DNA from: Streptococcus australis
GTDB taxonomy: Bacteria > Bacillota > Bacilli > Lactobacillales > Streptococcaceae
Assembly: GCF_901543175.1 (NCBI RefSeq)
Contig: NZ_LR594040.1
Coordinates: 1,550,001 to 1,614,000, forward strand
Direction: 5' to 3'
Length of the DNA: 64,000 nucleotides
In this document: positions 40,777 through 48,000 of the stretch, one piece after another
Position numbering within the stretch: position 1 is the first letter of the stretch
Layout of the letters: each line of letters begins with the position of its first letter
Made by a program: the position numbers and the translations under genes
Notes under the pieces: model-generated
Told to the model about the DNA's origin: nothing
The model's input: the letters and a program-made list of their open reading frames with translations, nothing else
Database searches by the model: none

Positions 40777-41727
40777 TTACTTGTGAATTTTTCTAGCCAC
40801 GCGCAACTTGGCTGAATGCGAACGATTGTTGGCTTCTAGCTCTTCGGCACTTGGCAAGATTGGCTTGCGGGATACCAATTCCATCTTAGGCTTAAGATCA
40901 TCTGGAATGAAGGGTAAGCCTTTGGGAACTTCCACTGTTGAAGCCTCCTTAAACAACTGCTTGGTCAAGCGGTCTTCCAGCGAATGGAAAGTAATGACTG
41001 AGATTCTACCATCCAGAGCCAGCATGTCCATGGCCTGCTGGATGGATTCATCTGCCGCACCCAGCTCATCATTGACTTCGATTCGGATAGCCTGGAAAAT
41101 CTGCTTGGCAGGGTGCCCCTTTTTCTTGAGTTCCTTGGCAGGTTTAGCAGACTTAATGATCTCTGTCAACTCTGTCGTTGTCTCGATTGGTTTCACCTCA
41201 CGCGCTTGCTCAATCTTACGGGCAATCTGTTTAGAAAACTTATCCTCGCCATATTTGAAAAAGATCCGAACCAAGTCATGATAGTCATAATGATTGACCA
41301 CCTCATAGGCAGTCAGACTAGCTTCCTGATTCATCCGCATATCCAGTGGCGCATCCTTTTTATAAGAAAAGCCACGCTCACGCTGATCCAGCTGAGGACT
41401 GGACACTCCTAAGTCATAACAAATTCCATCAATTTCCTGGACACCGGCCTCTTGTAAACGTGCCTGCAAATGACGGAAGTTATCCTTGATAAAGGTTACC
41501 ATCCCTTTTTCGATATAGGGTGCCAACCGTTTTTGCGCATTGTCAATGGCATTCTGGTCCTGGTCAAAGGCATAGAGATGACCTTTTTCGCTCAATTTAC
41601 TTAATAAATATTCGCTATGGCCTGCTCCACCCAAAGTCGCATCAACGTAGATACCGTCAGGTTTCACGTCAAGCATATCAATCGTTTCATGAAGCAAGAC
41701 CGTTACATGATGAAATTCTTTTGTCAT
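40777..41727 (-). CDS. rsmH: 16S rRNA m4C1402 methyltransferase RsmH (MraW)
   Basis: A 316-residue S-adenosylmethionine-dependent methyltransferase. The N terminus [16 protein letters not shown], the SAM site [14 protein letters not shown] near residue 30, the [13 protein letters not shown] motif near 103 and [12 protein letters not shown] near 242 are typical of MraW. It is the first gene of mraW-ftsL-pbp2x-mraY, a cell-division cluster. Confidence 0.98.
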   Translation of the reverse strand: MTKEFHHVTVLLHETIDMLDVKPDGIYVDATLGGAGHSEYLLSKLSEKGHLYAFDQDQNAIDNAQKRLAPYIEKGMVTFIKDNFRHLQARLQEAGVQEIDGICYDLGVSSPQLDQRERGFSYKKDAPLDMRMNQEASLTAYEVVNHYDYHDLVRIFFKYGEDKFSKQIARKIEQAREVKPIETTTELTEIIKSAKPAKELKKKGHPAKQIFQAIRIEVNDELGAADESIQQAMDMLALDGRISVITFHSLEDRLTKQLFKEASTVEVPKGLPFIPDDLKPKMELVSRKPILPSAEELEANNRSHSAKLRVARKIHK

Positions 41728-41807
41728 ATCCTATCTATTTTACCACAAATCTGACCAGCTTGCACTTGTCAGACAAGGCTAAGTTTCTTCGAAAAAAATT
41801 CCCAAAA

Positions 41808-41874
41808 ATATGTCGCATATACTTGACACCCTACCTCCAAAAGAATATAATATAGTCAAATATATGCGACATAT
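41808..41874. promoter_or_regulatory. Promoter with mirrored operator pair in front of the XRE gene
   Basis: ATATGTCGCATATA (41808-41821) and its exact complement TATATGCGACATAT (41861-41874) flank a consensus sigma-A promoter, TTGACA (41823-41828) and TATAAT (41846-41851) with 17-base spacing. Each arm is itself a palindrome (ATATG-TCG-CATAT). This is a textbook arrangement for autoregulation by a dimeric XRE repressor with looping or steric block. Confidence 0.8.
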
Positions 41875-41889
41875 CAGAAAGGAGACCCT

Positions 41890-42084
41890 ATGAATCGTGT
41901 CAAAGAATTCCGTAAGGAACTGGGCATTTCCCAGCTCGAGCTCGCCAAAGATATCGGTGTCTCGAGACAGACCATCAACATGATTGAAAATGACAAGTAC
42001 AATCCAACTCTGGAACTCTGCCTCAATCTCGCCCGCAGCCTCCAAACTGACCTCAACAGTCTCTTTTGGGAAGACGATTTTTAA
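41890..42084 (+). CDS. Small XRE family transcriptional regulator
   Basis: A 64-residue helix-turn-helix protein with no extra domain: RVKEFRKELGISQLELAKDIGVSR forms helices 1-3 with the recognition helix in SRQTINMIENDKYNP. AAAGGAG precedes the ATG. It very likely binds the two palindromes around its promoter. It is followed 15 bases later by a DUF3278 membrane protein, so it forms a regulator plus membrane-protein pair as seen with other small XRE genes. Confidence 0.92.
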   Translation: MNRVKEFRKELGISQLELAKDIGVSRQTINMIENDKYNPTLELCLNLARSLQTDLNSLFWEDDF

Positions 42085-42099
42085 AAAAGGAGCAAACAA

Positions 42100-42642
42100 A
42101 TGAAAAAAGAAACTCTCACTGAAAAACTCATCAAACGCACATACGGCATTTCTGGCCCCCTTGACGAACACAAACGGCGCGAGGCCGATCGTATCGGGAA
42201 TCAGGTCTTTATCGTTCTCTTTTATCTGATGATATTTGGCAATCTCATCCCCTTTGTCCTTGCTTATAAATACCCACAAATTGTCGCTATCGGCTATCCT
42301 CTCGTGGTGTTTGGCATTTCGATGATAGCTGCCCTCTATGTGGTCTCTCAAACCAAGAAAACGGGCATCACAGCTATTGATCCCGAAATGTTAAGTAAGA
42401 AAGAAAGTAAACAACTGCATTTTCCTGGTCTAAAAGCCGGTCTAATCTATGGTATGGGCATGTTCTTTGGAATACCGCTTCTGAATGTCCTAACCGATGA
42501 TAGCAAGGATTATCTTGGTTCTCTTTTAAATACAGGGCATTTTGTATCAACTATCCTAGCTACCCTCTTCTTCGGAGCAAGCATACAGCTTCTCATCTCC
42601 CGTCGCATTGCAAAAACTAAGAAAGATCAAGATGAGGATTAG
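42100..42642 (+). CDS. DUF3278 family membrane protein (copy 1)
   Basis: A 180-residue protein. It opens with the family pattern (KKETLTEKLIKRTYGISGPLDEHKRREADRIGN, quoted in key residues YGISGPLDE and RIGN), then has four hydrophobic segments at about 38-58, 65-84, 110-125 and 145-163. A basic/acidic tail ends the protein. AAAGGAG precedes the ATG. The family is confined to lactic acid bacteria and streptococci with an adjacent XRE regulator; no function is known. A second member lies 1 kb downstream. Confidence 0.85.
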   Translation: MKKETLTEKLIKRTYGISGPLDEHKRREADRIGNQVFIVLFYLMIFGNLIPFVLAYKYPQIVAIGYPLVVFGISMIAALYVVSQTKKTGITAIDPEMLSKKESKQLHFPGLKAGLIYGMGMFFGIPLLNVLTDDSKDYLGSLLNTGHFVSTILATLFFGASIQLLISRRIAKTKKDQDED

Positions 42643-42651
42643 GAGGTACCT

Positions 42652-42753
42652 ATGAAATCACTAGTAACTTTACTAATCAGTCACATTTTTGTCAGCATCT
42701 TTAGATTATACCTTGAAAAGTTCTTGAAGGGAGGAAAATTCCTGAAATGTTGA
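42652..42753 (+). CDS. Predicted 33-residue membrane peptide
   Basis: A short ORF, starting MKSLVTLLISHIFVSIFRLY and ending in a basic GGKFLKC tail. It has AGGAGG seven bases ahead of its ATG, only nine bases after the DUF3278 stop. One hydrophobic helix and the basic tail fit a small membrane peptide or a truncated larger gene. Tight spacing and a strong ribosome site argue that it is translated. Confidence 0.55.
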   Translation: MKSLVTLLISHIFVSIFRLYLEKFLKGGKFLKC

Positions 42754-42810
42754 ATTTTGGAGTTAAACAATAAAATAACTAAAAAATTTTTTAAAATCAC
42801 TTGATTTTTA

Positions 42811-42900
42811 TCTAGTAATATGCTAGACTATATATATCTAGTAAATCACTAGATATTATCTAGTGATTTACTAGTACGATTTGGTATGTTTCTAGCATAT
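42811..42900. promoter_or_regulatory. Nested inverted repeats upstream of an unknown gene
   Basis: A perfect 17-base inverted repeat (42838-42854 and 42858-42874, three-base centre) is enclosed by an outer pair ATATGCTAGA (42818-42827) and TCTAGCATAT (42891-42900). Three copies of CTAG-N7-CTAG occur (starting 42812, 42838 and 42860). The region lies between the small ORF and the unknown gene at 42933. It could be a multi-site operator or a structured leader. Confidence 0.75.
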
Positions 42901-42932
42901 CTGAAAATAAATATTTATTGGAGGTCAAATTT

Positions 42933-43382
42933 ATGGCTGTTACGTATAGCGTCGCTCTCCCGGTAGTCGGGATTGATATTTGCTCAGCAAAAGAAGTTCT
43001 GGATGCGCACTTAGAGAAAGCTAACGAGGTCGGCTCTGTATACTTCAGCACGAGTAACAGAATGGATCCTAAAAAACTTACGAAAGTAAGTAAAATATTG
43101 CTTGTGAGTAAAGAATTTACTTATATTGCTGATTTGGTACTTTACCAATATTTTAATAAAAAATCAGCTCCTTTGGATGCTGCCGTTTATGCTCCAAGCT
43201 TGTTTGCAGACGATCAAGATTATCACTGGCTGAAACTTAAAAATATCAGGGAAATTAGCTTGGATGAATTGAATACTTTTCAAATGATAAACAAGGAAGC
43301 CCAAAAAAAATACGATGGTGTTGGGAACTATGTTGAAAATACAGGACGCTTGCAAGTGTTCTATGCAAAAAAAATAAGCTAA
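42933..43382 (+). CDS. Unknown soluble protein behind nested palindromes
   Basis: A 149-residue protein with no signal peptide or membrane span. I choose ATG 42933 because TTGGAGG lies 8 bases upstream; an in-frame codon at 42918 would put the ribosome site inside the gene. The order of features (VGSVYFSTSNRM near 40, ILLVSKEFTYIADLVLYQ, WLKLKNIREISLDEL near 102) vaguely recalls PUA/EVE-like small-domain proteins, but this is a weak impression. It is followed by a strong terminator, so it is monocistronic. Low-GC sequence suggests transfer. Confidence 0.75.
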   Translation: MAVTYSVALPVVGIDICSAKEVLDAHLEKANEVGSVYFSTSNRMDPKKLTKVSKILLVSKEFTYIADLVLYQYFNKKSAPLDAAVYAPSLFADDQDYHWLKLKNIREISLDELNTFQMINKEAQKKYDGVGNYVENTGRLQVFYAKKIS

Positions 43383-43399
43383 TTGTAACCAACAACTAG

Positions 43400-43436
43400 A
43401 AAAGAGCATTTCGTTTATACGAGATGCTCTTTTATC
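43400..43436 (+). terminator. Terminator after the unknown gene
   Basis: AAAAGAGCATTTCG (43400-43413) and CGAGATGCTCTTTT (43420-43433) pair (one mismatch) around a short loop, then a T-rich run. Confidence 0.88.
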
Positions 43437-43476
43437 TGTAAAATTTCTAGCTTATTAAACTAGAAACTCAGATTTG

Positions 43477-43593
43477 ATGGCCCGAATCAAGTTTTCCCTA
43501 GTATTTCTAACAATCTGTATTATTTTTAGCTTGATTTACTTCTATACTCTCTATCAACTCTTTAAAGAAGTCAATCAAAAATCGCTCATTTAG
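43477..43593 (+). CDS. Predicted 38-residue membrane peptide
   Basis: A short ORF starting MARIKFSLVFLTICIIFSLIY and ending KEVNQKSLI. One hydrophobic helix covers about residues 6-25. No strong ribosome site precedes the ATG, so its translation is uncertain. Its stop TAG sits within TAGGAGG, the ribosome site of the next DUF3278 gene, which would couple the two if it is translated. Confidence 0.45.
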   Translation: MARIKFSLVFLTICIIFSLIYFYTLYQLFKEVNQKSLI

Positions 43594-43605
43594 GAGGTTA
43601 CTCCC

Positions 43606-44184
43606 ATGAAAAAAGAAGATTTCACCACTCGCTTTCTCAAACTATTCTTTCACATACAAGGGCCTTTTGATGAATGTCGTCAAGAGATGATTTACAGGGC
43701 TTGTGCCCGTGCCTTGATCCAAATCGTTTACTCCTCCCTCCTACTCTTCTTGTTCTATCTCCTATTTGGACGCTTCATAGAGTTGGTTCGAGATGCCATA
43801 CCTTACCTCTATTTTGGACTTATCTTCGTCCTCGCATCTAGGGCGAGACTAGCAGTTCGCGACTTACATTTAGACAAGGATGACCAGTCCGAAATCCATC
43901 ACAAAAGCCACAGCAAAAGCCAGATCAAAGTTCGTAGTTGGAGTGTATTCATCAGCATTCCAATTGGCTTGTTTGTCTTATCAGCCTTTCACAAACTCTT
44001 TGTTCAGCATCTTCCCTTCGATACCTTTTGGGACAACCTCTTCCAGTTCGATAAAATGCTCCCTTTACTAGTCTTGGGTTTGGGAATTGGAGCCATCTTT
44101 GGAACCATGACCTACGCCTTTTTATCAGAACACGAGGTAAAACACTCTGAACCAGTAACGCATAAGGAAAATATAGAAAAATGA
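43606..44184 (+). CDS. DUF3278 family membrane protein (copy 2)
   Basis: A 192-residue relative of the protein at 42100, with the same opening pattern (KKEDFTTRFLKLFFHIQGPFDE, key residues HIQGPFDE) and four hydrophobic segments (about 38-55, 62-80, 108-126, 145-166). Its sequence has diverged considerably from copy 1. AGGAGG precedes the ATG. Its stop overlaps the start of glutathione peroxidase. It lacks its own XRE partner but sits 1.5 kb from one. Confidence 0.8.
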   Translation: MKKEDFTTRFLKLFFHIQGPFDECRQEMIYRACARALIQIVYSSLLLFLFYLLFGRFIELVRDAIPYLYFGLIFVLASRARLAVRDLHLDKDDQSEIHHKSHSKSQIKVRSWSVFISIPIGLFVLSAFHKLFVQHLPFDTFWDNLFQFDKMLPLLVLGLGIGAIFGTMTYAFLSEHEVKHSEPVTHKENIEK

Positions 44185-44657
44185 CCAGTATATATGATTT
44201 TTCCGTTTTAAACCAAAGCAACCAAGCAACTTCCCTAGAGAGTTATCGTGGTAACGTTCTCTTGATTGTCAACACTGCTACTGGATGTGGTTTAACGCCC
44301 CAGTACCAGGGACTTCAAGAACTCTATGAACGCTATCAAGATCAGGGTTTTGAAATCTTGGATTTCCCTTGCAATCAATTTATGGGACAAGCACCCGGCA
44401 GCGCAGAGGAAATCAATAGCTTCTGCAGCCTACACTATCAGACTACTTTCCCTCGATTTGCCAAGGTCAAGGTCAACGGCAAGGAAGCAGATCCTCTCTA
44501 TGTTTGGTTGAAAGACCAAAAAGCTGGTCCGCTAGGAAAACGAATCGAATGGAATTTTGCTAAGTTTCTCATTGGCCGAGATGGGCAAGTCCTTGAGCGC
44601 TTCTCTTCCAAAACAGACCCCAAAACCATCCAAGAGTTTCTCCAAAAAATACTCTAA
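44181..44657 (+). CDS. gpo: Glutathione peroxidase family protein
   Basis: A 158-residue thioredoxin-fold peroxidase. Active-site residues are visible: Cys36 in ATGCGLT, Gln in LDFPCNQFMGQ near 71 and Trp/Asn in EWNFAKF near 130. Bacterial cysteine forms usually use thioredoxin. It detoxifies organic or hydrogen peroxide, useful to a hydrogen peroxide-producing streptococcus. ATGA overlap with DUF3278 copy 2 puts them in one transcript. Confidence 0.95.
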   Translation: MTSIYDFSVLNQSNQATSLESYRGNVLLIVNTATGCGLTPQYQGLQELYERYQDQGFEILDFPCNQFMGQAPGSAEEINSFCSLHYQTTFPRFAKVKVNGKEADPLYVWLKDQKAGPLGKRIEWNFAKFLIGRDGQVLERFSSKTDPKTIQEFLQKIL

Positions 44658-44668
44658 TTTCTTTTTAA

Positions 44669-44714
44669 AACGTATCCTTTCATTTAGTTTGAGCCTTGAA
44701 AGGATGCGTTTTTT
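44669..44714 (+). terminator. Terminator after glutathione peroxidase gene
   Basis: AACGTATCCTTTCA (44669-44682) pairs with TGAAAGGATGCGTT (44697-44710), one G-U, 14-base loop, then TTTTC. Confidence 0.85.
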
Positions 44715-44769
44715 CTTTAAAAAGTAACTTATTTTCTTTAATTTATATTTATTTTTTTCTTTTTTGCTA

Positions 44770-44798
44770 TTGCAATTCTTTTATTAATTTAGTATATT
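44770..44798 (+). promoter_or_regulatory. Predicted promoter of the protease-fucosidase gene
   Basis: TTGCAA (44770-44775) and TATATT (44793-44798) separated by 17 bases in a very T-rich stretch. A ~200-base leader would follow. It contains a GGCAGT/ACTGCC hairpin at about 44962-44978. Confidence 0.55.
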
Positions 44799-44864
44799 TG
44801 TTATATTAAAAGTTTCCAGTCATTTTAAGGGAGAAATGACCTTTTAAATTTTTTTATCTTAAAA

Positions 44865-44878
44865 TGAAAGCGCTTTAT
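44865..44878. promoter_or_regulatory. cre site in the protease-fucosidase leader
   Basis: TGAAAGCGCTTTAT matches the CcpA cre consensus apart from the last positions. It lies downstream of the predicted promoter. Confidence 0.65.
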
Positions 44879-45000
44879 GCACAGGAGGTAAGGTGGCTTA
44901 CAAATTATCAAAGAGTTTTTATCCTTAAATCAAGTTGTAACCAAGTCAGACTTGGGCTCGGGCAGTAGCTGACTGCCTTTCTAAAAACTAGGAGTATATT

Positions 45001-48000
45001 ATGAATCGATACCTTTTTGAAAAAGGGCAAACGTTTAGCATTCGGAAGTTGACTGTAGGTGTGGCCTCTGTCATGGTCGGACTAGCATTTTTTGCTTCAG
45101 GAACTGCTCTAGCTGATGAAAATCTTCCCGATGGAAAATCAAACCTTGAGAGTAAAATTGAGCAGGTTTCCAATCTAGAAGAAAACAAAGTTGAACCCGA
45201 GAAGAAAGAAAACCTCAACCAGCCAGCAGCACAGCAATTAGAAAAAGAAGAAGCTCCTGCTGATACAAGTAAGGCTGATCTGCTCCCTGAAGAAATTCAC
45301 GATCAAGCATACCCTGACACCGACGTCAAACCTCTCAAAACTTCAGCTACCGTAGAAAAGGCTGAAAGTCCTCAAGTTGAATCAAAAAGTATTTTGAAGT
45401 CAAAGGAAGAGGAGAACGCTCAAAAAGAGAATCGTGCTATTATTAACGGTGGTTTGGATCTCAAGCATATTCAATACGAGGGACAACCCGCAACTGCTGC
45501 CACTATGGTCTACAGCATTTATAATGGTGGTTCTCAACGATACATCGTTTCTGGCTCTGGTATTTTCGTAGCTCCTAACGTTTTCTTGACAGTTGCTCAT
45601 AACTTTTTAGATAAAGAAGGCCATGTTCGCGGCGGAGATTCTGCGCGCTTCTATTACAATCTAGGATCCAACGCTCCCGTTAAGAATTCTCAGCCAAATT
45701 CAGGAAATACAACACTCTTCCAAGAGAAAGATATCCACTTCTGGAATAAAGAAGAGTTTAGCAAGGGATACCAAAATGATTTGGCAGCAGTTGTAGCACC
45801 TGTCCCTGTTCAAATCGCAAGTCCAAATAAAGCAGCAACTTTTGTACCACTCGCTGAGCATCAGACATACAAATCAGGTGATCCTGTCAGCACGATTGGT
45901 TATCCAACTGACTCTAGTTCAAAAGAACTCAAGCAACCTATCATAGCTGGTCAACTTTATAAAGCTGACGGTACAGTTAAATCCGTTGAGTCTTATGACG
46001 ACAAGGGTGCTACTAGCATCACCTACCAAACAACCTCCGTATCTGGTTTATCTGGTGGTGGGATTATCAATGGCGATGGAAAAGTCATCGGTGTCCACCA
46101 GCGCGGAACAGTTGATAATGCGAGTATCCCTGAGAAGGATCGCTTTGGAGGTGGACTTGTCCTCTCTCCTGAACAACTCAAATGGGTTAAAGATATCATC
46201 GCAAAACATGGTGTCAAGGGCTGGTATCAAGGTGATAATGGCAAACGTTATTACTTTACACCCGAAGGTGAAATGCTTAGAAATAAGACAGCTGTCATCG
46301 GAGAAAATCAGTACTCCTTTGATGAGAGCGGTGTCGCTACTCTAGTCAAGGGAATTGATTACGGACGTGTCGTCATCCAGCACGTGGATGAAGCAGGCAA
46401 TACAGTCAAAGAAAATGATACTTTCTTAGACAAAACAGAAGTGGGAACTGGCTTTGACTATGATTTCAAAAAAGCAATCACTCCAACCGAATTCTACAAG
46501 CAAAATCTAGAAAAATACCAGATTGTTTCCATCGATGGAGTTGAGATTCAGAAGCAACTAAAAGACGAGTGGAACCACAACGTCGTTAGCAAGACAGCTC
46601 CTGGAACCCGTGTCATCAAGATTGTCTATAAAGTCAACAAAGGCTCTTTCAAAGTTTACTACCGTCAAAAAGGAACAGCTACTGAACTAGCTGAGGCAAC
46701 AGTTGATAACAATGAAGGCCAAGAGTATGAGGTTTCCTTTGTCAACACCTTCCATGCAAAAGACATTGCTGGCTACCGTCCAGTCAAGGCTAGCTTGGAA
46801 GCAAGGATTCAGCAAAAAGGTGTGAATGAAGTCGTCTTTGAATACGAGCCAATCGCTGATACATCCAATCCAACGACTCCGACTCCTCCAGTCGCTCATC
46901 CAGAAGATAAAGAAACTGAGATTGGCAACCATGGACCTCTTCCAAGCAAGGCCCAACTCGATTACCACAAGGAAGAATTAGCAGCCTTCATCCACTACGG
47001 AATGAACACTTATACCAATTCTGAATGGGGAAATGGGAAAGAAGACCCTCGATACTTCAATCCAACCAACTTGGATACAGATCAATGGATTCGCACGCTG
47101 AAGGAAACTGGCTTCAAACGGACCATTATGGTTGTTAAACACCACGACGGTTTCGTTGCTTACCCTTCTAAGTATACGAATCATACCGTAGCTGCTAGCC
47201 CATGGAAAGATGGAAAGGGTGACCTTCTCGAAGAAGTTTCCAAGTCTGCTAGCAAGTACGACATGAATATGGGGGTTTACCTATCACCATGGGATGCCAA
47301 CCATCCAAAATACCATGTCGCAACTGAAAAAGAATACAACGAATACTATCTCAACCAACTGAAAGAAATCCTTGGCAATCCAAAATACGGAAATAAAGGC
47401 AAATTCATCGAAGTTTGGATGGACGGTGCGCGTGGTAGCGGTGCCCAAAAAGTAACCTACACCTTTGATGAATGGTTCAAATACATCAAAAAAGCTGAAG
47501 GGGATATCGCCATCTTCTCTGCTCAACCGACAAGCGTTCGCTGGATCGGAAATGAACGTGGTATCGCAGGTGACCCTGTCTGGCATAAAGTCAAACGTGC
47601 CAACATCACAGACGATGTGAAAAATGACTACCTCAACCACGGTGACCCAGATGGAGATATGTACTCTGTAGGGGAAGCTGACGTTTCGATCCGTTCCGGT
47701 TGGTTCTACCATGACAACCAACAGCCGAAATCACTCAAAGAGTTGATGGATATCTACTTCAAGTCTGTTGGTCGTGGAACCCCACTCCTTCTCAACATTC
47801 CACCAAATAAAGAAGGAAAATTTGCAGATGCGGATGTGGCTCGCTTGAAGGAGTTCAAGGCAACTCTAGACCAAATGTATGCGACTGACTTTGCCAAAGG
47901 TGCCACTGTAACAGCAAGTTCTACCCGTCAGAACCACCTCTATAAGGAAAGTCACCTGACAGACGGTAAAGATGATACTAGCTGGGCTCTCTCAAATGAT

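Noticed and set aside
41779..42351. 190-codon minus-strand ORF antisense to the XRE and DUF3278 genes
   Set aside because: It has no ribosome site, reads through the operator region, and overlaps two genes with better evidence; it is an antisense shadow.
44700..45000. Small gene in the 340-base leader of the protease-fucosidase gene
   Set aside because: No ORF with a ribosome site; the stretch is T-rich promoter DNA with a cre site and a hairpin.
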